Of a stretch of DNA of 64,000 nucleotides, positions 27,015 to 35,908 are shown piece after piece (position 1 is the stretch's first letter; every line of letters begins with the position of its first letter). The stretch spans positions 62,001 to 126,000 of the forward strand of contig JAHPZE010000010.1 of assembly GCA_019058365.1 (NCBI GenBank). The letters are read 5' to 3'. The notes under the pieces were generated by a model. It was not told the DNA's origin and searched no databases. It worked only from the letters and a program-made list of their open reading frames with translations. This DNA is from Promethearchaeota archaeon (GTDB lineage: Archaea > Asgardarchaeota > Lokiarchaeia > Sigyniarchaeales > SOKP01). Position numbers and translations under genes: made by a program.

Positions 27015-27157
27015 TTTCCTTCTCCTTTTTTTTATTTTACTTTATTTTTATTGAATCTGAATTCTTACCCATAATATCAAGAATTAAAGTAGAAATAGGG
27101 ATTTGTGAAATCTGTTTTATGATAAACCGAAGTACCTCAGAATTAGATTTTATCCCT
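26916..27157. repeat. Source copy of the duplication seen at 20720-20960
   Basis: Nearly identical over 242 bp. Here the sequence sits inside an intact three-gene cassette. Confidence 0.8.
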
Positions 27158-27246
27158 GAAGATTTTTTGATTTCTGAAAAGGGATGATATAGCGGGTCTT
27201 CTTGAGTAAGGGTAAGTCTTAGTTCAATATTTTCGTTAATAGTCAT
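27037..27246 (-). CDS. Ribbon-helix-helix-like protein (69 aa)
   Basis: NIELRLTLTQEDPLYHPFSE, then IKKSSGIKSNSEVLRFIIKQ: a strand, then two helices with the N-S/T-E-V turn seen in CopG/MetJ-like proteins. A paralogue (27398) diverges from it across a 150-bp gap. It leads a cassette of three tiny genes. Likely a DNA-binding regulator. Confidence 0.55.
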   Translation of the reverse strand: MTINENIELRLTLTQEDPLYHPFSEIKKSSGIKSNSEVLRFIIKQISQIPISTLILDIMGKNSDSIKIK

Positions 27247-27397
27247 ATTTTTACCTCTTTTATGCTAATTAATTTTTTTTTATCCAATTTTGTCATAAAA
27301 AAGATATTTTTTTATATATATAAATATTCGTGATAATTTAGGATAAATCTGGAGTAATTTACAAAAAGTTATATTTTTCTCAAAATATAATATCTTT

Positions 27398-27595
27398 ATG
27401 GATAAACACAATGAAACTGAAGAAGAAATAGGTATTAGACTAAATCTTTCAAAAGAAGTAGATCAACCATTATATGATTATTTCCAACAAATAAAGAAAA
27501 ATCTAGGCCTAAAAACCAATACAGAAGTAGCGAGGATATGTATAAAAAAAGCGTATGAATACTGGTTTAGTAAAGGGGATACAGAAATAATTTAA
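27398..27595 (+). CDS. Ribbon-helix-helix-like protein (65 aa)
   Basis: IGIRLNLSKEVDQPLYDYFQ, then QIKKNLGLKTNTEVARICIK. Same pattern as 27037 on the other strand, so the two regulators are divergent and may share an operator in 27247-27397. A third, damaged relative lies at 30514. Confidence 0.6.
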   Translation: MDKHNETEEEIGIRLNLSKEVDQPLYDYFQQIKKNLGLKTNTEVARICIKKAYEYWFSKGDTEII

Positions 27596-27812
27596 TTTTA
27601 TTTAATTTTTTCCAATTTTTTTTAATTCCTCTTGGATTTCATTATCAGCCATAATAACAGTATTAATTTGTGATTTCAAATATCTAATACCTATTACTAT
27701 TTAAATAATTTTTCTATAATACCGACATTTTTAAAATCTCTTTTTTTACTCTCAATCACCTCACCCTTTCTCTAGAGCTCAGAATTGTTTTATTTTAAAA
27801 AGTCTTATCTTC

Positions 27813-28433
27813 TTATTTTACAAGCTCTTTTAACTCAAAATAGATTTCATTGATTTTTTCTATATCCTCTGTGAGTTCCTCGTTATTGACGATATTTCTA
27901 ATTCCTGATAAACCAATTTGATACTTACTCAATATGGTTATCAGATAGTTCATAGGATCATCAAATCGGCATTCAATTTTTGCTAATTCAGATAGATTAA
28001 AGCTTCTCAAATTAGATATATGAAGCCTAATTATATCTACCAAATATCTTTCTTCTGTCCTTAGATCCCACTTTCCAAGAATACCAAATAATCGCTTATA
28101 TTTACCACGTTCATTAAATTCCTTTAATACTCCTCTCAGCTCATAAATTTCTGATATTAAGGACATAATTCTCTCAATTATAATTCTTAAGTGTTCATTT
28201 CTTGCTTTCTTCTCTTTAATGTATTGAATATACAATATAATAAAAGGACTTAAAATTATAATAAATTGGATTGTTTCAGTTAAATTAACAATGTTATGAC
28301 CCCAATTCAAAATAATGAATATCCCAATGATCATTCCGATAAAAATAAATAATCCTAATGAATAAAAAACAAACCATCTTTTTAATTTTTTAAATATTAC
28401 ACGATAATTCTTTCTTTCGTTATTTATAACCAT
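27813..28433 (-). CDS. Membrane protein with two transmembrane helices and helical cytoplasmic domain (206 aa)
   Basis: Two hydrophobic segments (FYSLGLFIFIGMIIGIFIIL, FIIILSPFIILYI) near residues 25-70 are followed by 130 helical residues with no known motif. It may sense or signal from the membrane. Family unknown. Confidence 0.55.
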   Translation of the reverse strand: MVINNERKNYRVIFKKLKRWFVFYSLGLFIFIGMIIGIFIILNWGHNIVNLTETIQFIIILSPFIILYIQYIKEKKARNEHLRIIIERIMSLISEIYELRGVLKEFNERGKYKRLFGILGKWDLRTEERYLVDIIRLHISNLRSFNLSELAKIECRFDDPMNYLITILSKYQIGLSGIRNIVNNEELTEDIEKINEIYFELKELVK

Positions 28434-28541
28434 AGTTTAATCATCATTCTTATATTGATTTTAGCTCTCTATTATTTAACCAATTATTAGTATTATCTCT
28501 AAATTTAAATGACTTTTTTACTTCTACTTGAAAAAAAAAAA

Positions 28542-28787
28542 TTATAGTTTTTGCGTTTCATAATAAAATGAAACTAAGAAATATCCTCGTTTTTCTGTGT
28601 AAGTTGCCTTCTCCATTCCACATTCTTTTTTGATCGGATCATTCTCAGGAAGGGGAATTATTAGAGGGGGAATATAGGTATGTTGAATAAATCTAATCTT
28701 TTTTTCCTTGTTTTCTAAAAGCCAATTATTAATTTTTAATTGAATATCATCCTCTAATCTTAACGTTAAGATTGTGTAACTCAACAT
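28542..28787 (-). CDS. Hypothetical protein (81 aa) downstream of PH-like gene
   Basis: ATG 28787 overlaps the upstream gene's stop region (TAAAATG). MLSYTILTLRLEDDIQLKIN ... ERGYFLVSFYYETQKL-like strands suggest a small beta-rich protein. Cotranscribed with 28789. Function unknown. Confidence 0.5.
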   Translation of the reverse strand: MLSYTILTLRLEDDIQLKINNWLLENKEKKIRFIQHTYIPPLIIPLPENDPIKKECGMEKATYTEKRGYFLVSFYYETQKL

Positions 28788-28788
28788 T

Positions 28789-29271
28789 TTAATCAACTTT
28801 AATAAAGTAGACTTCTTGGATGAATTCTTCTATTTTTCTGATATCATCTCTTCTATTGAAGTGAAATTTCCAATCATCCCCATTAATCATGATATATCCG
28901 TATTGTTTTAGACCTTTTACAAGTAAGACAATCCCTATAATAATTAGAATAGGGCCTATCAGATATACCAGAGTAGATAAATTAACACTCAATGCAATCC
29001 CTACTGTTAAGAAGATTGCACCCAAAATTAAGAATAATTTATTTCTAGCGTGCCACGCATTTTCGATATATGAGATTTTAGTAAGAGGTATATCTCGATA
29101 GATTCGGTCATACCCTTTCAACTTTTTAAAATGAAATATTCTTTTATTTGTAATCCCTAAAATATTCTGTTTAACTTTTTTCTGAGTAACAGAGCTAATT
29201 TCCCCCTTCGGTCCGATTTCCCATTTGAATAGAATCGATTCTTGATTATTTAAATAATTCTCTATTGACAT
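28789..29271 (-). CDS. PH-like domain membrane protein (160 aa)
   Basis: From ATG 29271 (GAGGT before it; an upstream TTG/ATG frame to 29322 lacks one). Residues 20-75 (LFKWEIGPKG ... ILGITNKRIFHFKKLKGYD) resemble bacterial PH (bPH) domains, followed by a two-helix hairpin (LFLILGAIFLTVGIALSV, LIGPILIIIGIVLLV) and a last strand-helix block. Module dyad site 4 lies 57 bases upstream, so the membrane protein takes the place that the GTPase has in modules A and B. Confidence 0.6.
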   Translation of the reverse strand: MSIENYLNNQESILFKWEIGPKGEISSVTQKKVKQNILGITNKRIFHFKKLKGYDRIYRDIPLTKISYIENAWHARNKLFLILGAIFLTVGIALSVNLSTLVYLIGPILIIIGIVLLVKGLKQYGYIMINGDDWKFHFNRRDDIRKIEEFIQEVYFIKVD

Positions 29272-29327
29272 ATTTATACCTCTTTTTATTTTTTGGTTAC
29301 CAAATTTAAGTTTGATTTTCAATCTCT

Positions 29328-29347
29328 TTATAGAGTTCTCTATAGAA
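29328..29347. promoter_or_regulatory. Module dyad, site 4 (between PH-like gene and PAS C)
   Basis: On the minus strand TTCTATAGAGAACTCTATAA, with perfect arms TATAGAG/CTCTATA. A TATAAATCTTTACTTTT block (29381-29397) like that behind site 2 lies further upstream. Confidence 0.65.
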
Positions 29348-29484
29348 GGTAGTATAAATAAGAAGAATATTCCGTCAAAATATAAATCTTTACTTTTATA
29401 AAAAGATTAAAATTAGATAGCAAATTATTATGTTCGGGAATAATGTAGACAAAAAATACTACAAATCAGAAATGAGTGTAAGAA

Positions 29485-30024
29485 ATGTCAAAAGCAATAA
29501 TAAATGAAGAATTTTCGACTAAACTAAGGAATGAAACATTACTTCATTTTGCCGAGAATTCAACTATAGGGGTTTTAATAATTCAGAGAGGATATTTACA
29601 ATATTTTAACCAAAAATTTACAGAGATTTTTGGGTATACTAAAAAAGATATTCTACAATGGAAAAAAAGAGAATTCTATAAAATTGTTCATCCTGAAGAT
29701 TTACCATACTTAATAGAATTCTTTAAGATTGAAACAGATAAAAAAACAGTATCAGTACGATTTAGAGGGGTAAAAAAAGATAACCATATAATCGATATAG
29801 AGAATTATATGTGTTATATTAAATATAACAATAAAACAGCATGCTTATCAAGCTATATTTCTTTAGAAGAGTCCTTTGATGAAATCTATGTTCCTAAATT
29901 GAGCAAAAGAAAAATAGAAAAGAAAATCATATTAGATTATCATCCAGACATAGTTAAATTTTTAGGAGATAATACTATAAAATTCGAAATTATCAAATGT
30001 AGCTCATTTCGAGAAGAATATTAA
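29485..30024 (+). CDS. PAS-domain protein (module C, 179 aa)
   Basis: Third paralogue: LLHFAENSTIGVLIIQRGYL, IFGYTKKDILQWKKREFY, IVHPEDLPYLI and tail SSFREEY. Its stop shares TTAA (30021-30024) with the opposing AbrB-like gene, as in module A. Module C has no GTPase; the divergent gene is the PH-like membrane protein. Confidence 0.8.
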   Translation: MSKAIINEEFSTKLRNETLLHFAENSTIGVLIIQRGYLQYFNQKFTEIFGYTKKDILQWKKREFYKIVHPEDLPYLIEFFKIETDKKTVSVRFRGVKKDNHIIDIENYMCYIKYNNKTACLSSYISLEESFDEIYVPKLSKRKIEKKIILDYHPDIVKFLGDNTIKFEIIKCSSFREEY

Positions 30025-30209
30025 CCCTCTTTTTCATGATCCTCTCCAGATATCTCTTCAAAATGAACATTATATTTTTTTTCAGGATCAAGAATCTTAT
30101 GCTTAATTAATGCACGGGGAATATAGACAATAGTATCTGGACCCATAGAAGCTAATTTTACATTTTCTAACGTAAAAATATTCCTCTCTTTATTCATATT
30201 CTGTTCCAT
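30021..30209 (-). CDS. Small AbrB/SpoVT-like protein (module C)
   Basis: 62 residues: NIFTLENVKLASMGPDTIVY, then IPRALIKHKILDPEKKYNVH and FEEIS, with acidic tail. Same upstream element (ATTTAAAGTTCTATAAAATA) as its paralogues. Convergent with PAS C. Confidence 0.6.
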   Translation of the reverse strand: MEQNMNKERNIFTLENVKLASMGPDTIVYIPRALIKHKILDPEKKYNVHFEEISGEDHEKEG

Positions 30210-30275
30210 ATTGGATCACTTTAAATAATTTTTATTATATTTTATAGAACTTTAAATATATTTTTTCAGATAGAG

Positions 30276-30295
30276 TTCTATAGGAGGCTCTATAG
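30276..30295. promoter_or_regulatory. Module dyad, site 6 (upstream of AbrB C)
   Basis: TTCTATAGGAGGCTCTATAG, 67 bases before the AbrB-like start; an overlapping half-site TAGAGTTCTATA (30271-30282) extends it. Confidence 0.65.
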
Positions 30296-30329
30296 GGGAC
30301 TTTAAACAATAATGTTAATGGTGTAAAGA

Positions 30330-30488
30330 ATTAAGATTGAAATTGAAATACCTGATAAAGTATATAAATTCTTCAATGTTCGAGCTATCTTTAATAACAG
30401 AAAAATAAATGAAGAAATATCACAGTTTTTAGAAAAAGAATATGAAATCTTAAAAGATTTGTCATTTGATGAAGCTATAGCTTCTTAA
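30330..30488 (+). CDS. Small protein (52 aa), apparent ATT start
   Basis: KIEIEIPDKVYKFFNVRAIF ... EEISQFLEKEYEILKDLSFD: a strand then helices, as in small DNA-binding antitoxins. No ATG/GTG/TTG lies near the 5' end; ATT at 30330 is six bases after GGTG. A damaged relative starts near 26598 (LIEIEFPKKIF). Function unknown. Confidence 0.4.
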   Translation: MKIEIEIPDKVYKFFNVRAIFNNRKINEEISQFLEKEYEILKDLSFDEAIAS

Positions 30489-30513
30489 TTTTGTTTTTTA
30501 TCTCTTTAGAATA

Positions 30514-30669
30514 CTAAAAATCATAAGCTTTTTCAATAATAAATTTAATCACTTCTGCTGATTTAATTGGAGAAAGAAAATCTTGTATCTCCTTAAGTTT
30601 TTTATAAATGGGGTTCCAAGATATCTGGTCATGATGCTGTTTATGGATAACTACAATCTGAAAATTAAG
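30514..30669 (-). pseudogene. Remnant of a ribbon-helix-helix-like gene
   Basis: SWNPIYKKLKEIQDFLSPIK, then SAEVIKFIIEKAYDF and stop matches the second half of the genes at 27037 and 27398. The N-terminal strand is missing and no start is seen. Confidence 0.45.
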
Positions 30670-30909
30670 TTAATAGATTGCAGGCTAAATTTACTCTATC
30701 TAATTTTAAATTTGAAATGTAAAGCTCACTATTGCTCTTCTCCATATTTCAACTAAAAGTATGATATATCCTTTTAAAATTCTTAGGTTGTGATTTAAGA
30801 ATAATTTTTCAAAATAATGAAAGTTTAAAAACTAGGATATTATTTTCTTTATTAGACAAAAATGTAATAATGATTTTTATATTTTAATTTGAAAAAGTAG
30901 TTATTAAGG

Positions 30910-32381
30910 GTGAAAACAGAGCTGAAATCTGAGAATTTAATCTCAAAATGGAAGAAAGTATTACTTATTAAACCAAATTACAAAAATAGTGATGCCTACA
31001 TGTATTATATTAAGATGAACTTTCCTCCACTAAATTTAGCATACATCGCTAGTTATTTACTAGATCTAAACATTGATGTTGAAATTCTTGATGCGAAAGT
31101 AAACAATTTTAATTGTTGGGAATTAAAGAGAAAAATTATGAAATTTAAACCAGACTTGATTGGAATATCTGTATATCTCTCTGCAGTGATTAATGAAAGC
31201 TTTAAAATAGCTAAGATTATAAAACAAATTGATCCGAAAATAACGGTTGTATTTGGTGGTAGGCATCCTACATTTGAGTCTGAGCAAATTCTTAAAAGAA
31301 ACGAAGTTGATATCATTGTAAGAGGGGAGGGAGAAATTACATTCAGAGAATTAATCACTAAAGGAAATCCTCAATGTATTGAAGGGATTTCTTATAGAGC
31401 AAATGGCATAATTGTACATAATCCAGATAGACAATTAATGAATTATTCAGACGTTAGGCTTCCTGCAAGATATCTTTTAAACGGTAATAAATATTGGATA
31501 TATACAGTGAGACTAGAAACTGTTGAATCTTCAAGAGGATGCCCTACTCATGTAAATTTTGTATTACACCGAATTTTTATAAGCGTAGTTGGAGACCACG
31601 ACCAGTTGAAAAAATTATTACGGAATTAAAAATGATCTCAAGAAATCGAAAAATTTCAGATATCTTTTTTGTTGATGATAATATGACTGCTAATACAAGA
31701 AGAGTTGAACATCTATGTGAAAAAATAATCGAATGTAAAAAGAAAAATGAAATAAGAGATTTTAAATTTTTTGCTCAAATTAGAGTAGATTCTGTGGTAA
31801 AATCTCCTCAAATGGTTAAAAAAATGGCTGAAGCCGGATTCTGGGTTGTATTGATTGGAATTGAGAGTATATTTGAAGAAACCTTAAAAGAAGTAAGAAA
31901 AAATATGAACTTTCAGGCTGTTTTAGATGCAATTAAAATTCTACATAGAAATGACATCATTGTTGTTGGAAATATGATCATTGGGGTAAATCTACATGAA
32001 AAAGAAGAAGATGTCAAAAAAGAAATAAAATATATGTCAAAGACAGATATCGATATATTAACTTTTAGTATATTAACTCCTTTTCCAGGAACTATCACAA
32101 TTCGGGAATTAGAAGAAAAAAAACTCATTATAAGTAAAAATTGGTCTAAATATACAATAATTAAACCTGTAATTAAAACATACAAGTTGAGCCCTAAAAA
32201 GTTGAGTGAACTTCTTTTATATTCTTTTCAGAAAATAAAATATATCAATAATCAAAAAGGATTGTTGTTAAGAATAATAAAGAAGCGTGGAATTCTATTT
32301 ATATTAAATCCCGTTCGAATCGTATTATTACTGAAAGCTTTCATTAAGATGAGAATTTTTTTCAAAGCTCACAGAAAATAA
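30910..32381 (+). pseudogene. B12-binding-domain radical SAM protein, frameshifted inside the Cx3Cx2C motif
   Basis: Two frames make one protein of about 490 residues. The first (30910-31629, GTG start) has a cobalamin-binding-like domain (PPLNLAYIASYLLDLNIDVE, DLIGISVY, VVFGGRHPTF, IIVRGEGE). The second, open to 32381, has the radical SAM barrel (FFVDDNMTAN, FFAQIRVDSV, GFWVVLIGIESIFEETL). The break is at about 31545: CCTACTCA needs one more T to give CPYSCKFC, the Cx3Cx2C cluster site. Members alter lipids, tetrapyrroles or cofactors; the substrate cannot be told. Sequencing error or recent loss are both possible. Confidence 0.8.
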
Positions 32382-32600
32382 TGAAGGAAATACTATAAAG
32401 AAAATCGCTTTTATATTTAAAATTAGGATAAAACTCTTCATTTCTAAATTTAGTAAATACTAAAAATAAATATACACAAGAGTCTCCATTATCTAAAAGG
32501 TGAATTCAATTTTTAAAAAAAGAGAGGAGAAAAGAAATTTGAGTTTTTAAGTTAAGATTAGGGAGAGATTAAATTCAATAGAGTCTAATAGAGAGCGAAA

Positions 32601-32996
32601 GTGTCAAAAATAGGATTAAGTTTAAGTATGATTGGTGGCATTCTGTTCTTTATTTTAACTTATTTTTTTGCTAGAGATTATTATTTCATGTGGCCGTTGG
32701 GTGGGGTTTTTGTACTAGGGTTTCTTTTTTATCTATTTATTAATGTGGGTGCTATAGTTGGAGCAATTTTAGGATTTATAGGGAAAAGAATTGGTTATTA
32801 TTTATGTTTACTGATTGGAATCAGTTTTCCTCTGTTTGGGTTGTATTTATCTGGTCCATATTTTTTTATTTATTTTTTTGAAGGTTTTATTGATACATTT
32901 TACATTTATATCCCATGGTCGATATTATTTATTGGTGGTATTACTGGTTTTATAGAATTGCGATTGGAACTTAGAAAAAATAACTTAATTCTTTGA
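32601..32996 (+). CDS. Small membrane protein, four helices (131 aa)
   Basis: GTG start at 32601. Four hydrophobic segments (MIGGILFFILTYFFA, GVFVLGFLFYLFI...GAILGFIG, YYLCLLIGISFPLFGLYL, IPWSILFIGGITGFI) and a short basic end. No charged residue suggests a transport path. Family unknown. Confidence 0.55.
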   Translation: MSKIGLSLSMIGGILFFILTYFFARDYYFMWPLGGVFVLGFLFYLFINVGAIVGAILGFIGKRIGYYLCLLIGISFPLFGLYLSGPYFFIYFFEGFIDTFYIYIPWSILFIGGITGFIELRLELRKNNLIL

Positions 32997-33224
32997 AAAA
33001 AAATAATTTTGAGTTCTACTTGCTGGTCCTAGTGTTTGAATATATTTTTCCAAACAAAATGGAAAATAATTTCTCTACAAGCAAAAAATTAGATAATTTC
33101 AATTCCATAAAAGATTCTTTAGACTCTAAAGTAATCTTACAATTCTTTTATAATAGTTTAAACCTTCTTAGATTTTTAAGAAAAATTAATGGATTAAATT
33201 AGATTTCTTTATTAAGAAAAAATA

Positions 33225-33827
33225 TTAAGAAAGAACATCATAAATTCCTTTTCGGGGTCTCGAAATTATTATCATCAATTGTAAAAGTGCTTCTAAGTAT
33301 CTCTTGTCTCTTATTATCTGTGGGTCTTTATAATCTCCTTCAAGGTTTAAAATATCATTTAATTGTTTTAATGCGATGGTAATATGAGTAAAACTATATA
33401 AGTTTCTATTATATTTATGGATAAATTCTTTCAATATATTTAAAGCAAATTCTACCTTTAAAGATTCTTTTGGAGTCAAAAGCTCCATTGGGGCAATAAT
33501 CTCAAAATATTTCCCCATTTTATTAATAATTTTATCATTTAGAACTTCTCTATGTTTATCTATAATATGGTGTAATTTATCGAGTCTATCAGTAAATAAT
33601 CTGGAAGTTTCTCGAGTTAAATCCATAGAAATTGACATCCCTATTCTAGCTCCAGTTTTTAATTGACTTATATTCCATAACATAGTAAATAAAATATCTA
33701 AAGAATTTTCAAATTTTTCTACAATTATCTCATTTTTATGCCCATTTCTCACTTCTTTAGCGTATTTTGACCCTTTTCTTGAAGATAATTTCAAAAACAA
33801 TTGAAATAATTCCTCATCGTCAGTTAT
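33225..33827 (-). CDS. Hypothetical helical protein (about 200 aa), apparent ATA or ATT start
   Basis: The frame from TTG 33800 has no ribosome binding site. Nine codons upstream, ATA at 33827 begins MTDDEELFQLFLKLSSRKGS-like sequence and lies seven bases after AAGGGG; ATT at 33830 is the other choice. The protein is all-helical (LDILFTMLWNISQLKTGARI ... LEALLQLMIIISRPRKG). Family unknown. Confidence 0.5.
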   Translation of the reverse strand: MTDDEELFQLFLKLSSRKGSKYAKEVRNGHKNEIIVEKFENSLDILFTMLWNISQLKTGARIGMSISMDLTRETSRLFTDRLDKLHHIIDKHREVLNDKIINKMGKYFEIIAPMELLTPKESLKVEFALNILKEFIHKYNRNLYSFTHITIALKQLNDILNLEGDYKDPQIIRDKRYLEALLQLMIIISRPRKGIYDVLS

Positions 33828-34089
33828 AATTTTTCCCCTTCGAGTCTTTAATTATTGAAACTTAACAGCAATAATGGAAAAGATAATAGGTGAGATTGGG
33901 TTTTTAAGGATGGCTCACCAAATGTTTTGACAATAATTTAAGAATTTCTCATTATTATATAATTATCTATTTTCCATTGAGTTATGTACTCAAAGAACAA
34001 AAAATAATAAATTAGGAATTACCTTTATAATTAAACTCTATTCTTAGATTTTCTGTAAAGCCACATTTTTTAAAGGATAGAAAAATTCC

Positions 34090-34544
34090 TTAAATATAAA
34101 AAGACTCAGGAGGATGTTTTTTGAGCCCTTTAGTATCTACAGAATGATTTTTAGTTATACATTCAATAGTTTTTTTCATATCTTTAATAAACTGATCTAC
34201 TTCCATATTTATTAGACTTTTATTAGGAGGAGAAACCAATCTAGGTCCGAAATCCCCGATGTTTAGATTTGTAATATTCACAAATTTTTTTTTAATTTTT
34301 TTCGATAATTTTTGGCAATTCTTATAATATTTCAGAGAATCTTTTAGACATTTAAAAAAATAATTGATCCGATTATAAAATATTTCGATATGGTCTAAAT
34401 CGTTAAATTCTTTGATATAAATCTTTCCAAACATAACACAGGTTCAAATTCTTCTGTTATATAATCTTGAAAATGAATTTTATAGTCCCCAAAATCAATA
34501 TTTCTTTCATAGAAGATCAATCGCTTATGTTCCATTGGTACCAT
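34090..34544 (-). pseudogene. Hypothetical gene in two overlapping frames
   Basis: ATG 34544 follows GAGGAT and reads MVPMEHKRLIFYERNIDFGD and on to TAG at 34395. The second frame, 34434-34090 (FGKIYIKEFNDLDHIEIFYN), has no ribosome binding site. Joining them near 34435 gives one plausible 150-residue protein, so a frameshift is likely; two overlapping genes is the alternative. Confidence 0.4.
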
Positions 34545-34716
34545 AATTAACCATCCTCAAGTTAATATATTTATAAATCTTCTAAGGAACTTCGCATAGA
34601 CCTATTCAATAAAGTTAAATATGATAATTTATTCGTTTTTATTGAAGAAAAAAATAAATGTAATATTTTGATTCAGGAAATTGATATAAAAAAATTAACG
34701 TGAAGTGAAAATTTTT

Positions 34717-35295
34717 ATGTCAGAAGAGATAAATAATAGTTTAAATACGAAAATTGATGGGTTAAAGAGATTGTTAGAAGATGCTAATGCTATAATTGCC
34801 AATCTTGAGAAGAATTTGAAAGATAAAGAAAAAGAATTATCAGATTTATCCAAATTTACTAATGAAAAGATTTCAAGTCTATCAACTGAATTAGAAAACG
34901 GAAAAAGAAAGTTTGATAATTTAAAGAATAAAATTTCTATAGTAGAGGAAGAAAACGCTAAATTAACCTCTCAACTCGCTGAATTAAATAATTTACTTTT
35001 ACAAAAAGATTCTGAGATTGAAGAACTTAACAAAACTATTTCTAAAAAAGATAAATTTATAGAAGAACAGATTGCACATATTGAAAAACTCAAAGCTGAA
35101 TTATTCGTGTTAGAACCTCCAGAAATGCTTACAGATGATATTACGACTGAAGGGCGAATAAAATGCGTGAGATGTGATGCTGTCGGTAAAGACATAAAGG
35201 TCGTAGAAGATAAATCAAAAGTCTTAAGTTATGTGGGTAATATTCCAATGTATGCCAGGAAACATGTCTGCAAAAAATGCGGATATGAATTTTAA
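34717..35295 (+). CDS. Coiled-coil protein with C-terminal zinc ribbon (192 aa)
   Basis: ATG 34717 (GAAGTGA before it). Residues 10-130 form a long heptad coiled coil (LEKNLKDKEKELSDLSKFTN ... EEQIAHIEKLKAELF). The tail has CVRC ... CKKCGYEF, a C-x2-C/C-x2-C zinc ribbon. Such proteins often act as adaptors; partner unknown. Confidence 0.65.
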   Translation: MSEEINNSLNTKIDGLKRLLEDANAIIANLEKNLKDKEKELSDLSKFTNEKISSLSTELENGKRKFDNLKNKISIVEEENAKLTSQLAELNNLLLQKDSEIEELNKTISKKDKFIEEQIAHIEKLKAELFVLEPPEMLTDDITTEGRIKCVRCDAVGKDIKVVEDKSKVLSYVGNIPMYARKHVCKKCGYEF

Positions 35296-35319
35296 CATAC
35301 ATTTGGAAAATGGAATGGA

Positions 35320-35639
35320 ATGATTTTTATTAAATCAATTATTACATTCCAATCGGATGATGATCAGAAAATCCTAGTTCCATTAGGAATTAATAGTATA
35401 GATGGTTACTTAATTAAACAACCAGAAATTAATCAGGCGATTTTTAGTAGTGAACGGGTGGAATTGATATATAATATTAACATCTTTGATGATTATTTTC
35501 AATTAAAAAAATTTTTCAATAAAAAATTTTTTGTTAAATCATAAAGGGAAAGAATGCGATCTTAACTGAAGTACTAGCAGAACAAATAGATATTGATCTT
35601 GAACCTTCAAGAGTAATCATCAGAGATTTGATCACGTAA
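35320..35639 (+). pseudogene. Hypothetical gene with probable frameshift near 35540
   Basis: First frame (35320-35544) reads MIFIKSIITFQSDDDQKILV ... NKKFFVKS. After the stop the next frame continues KGKNAILTEVLAEQIDIDLE ... IIRDLIT and ends at 35639. The AT-rich join suggests an indel. Family unknown. Confidence 0.35.
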
Positions 35640-35908
35640 ATAATTAGCACTTATCGATTAACTGCGACATCAACTAATAGTTCCTTTAGCCAAAGTATTA
35701 TATATGAACAGAAATGTTATGATATACCGTTAAGTTATAATCTTTATTAAAGATTTTTTAAAACTTTTAATTATAATTCATAGAACTTAAAGATTTTGTA
35801 TATATAAAGGCAATATCCTTTAAAATAAAATTATAAAAGAGATTATTTTTATTAATTAGTATGAAATTTTCATGAAATAATTTCATTATAATCTCTTTAT
35901 AAAATTCG

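Noticed and set aside
32993-33202. A 69-codon frame overlapping the end of the membrane protein gene
   Set aside because: Only a TTG start, no ribosome binding site and low-complexity Phe/Asn/Leu content; could not be supported.
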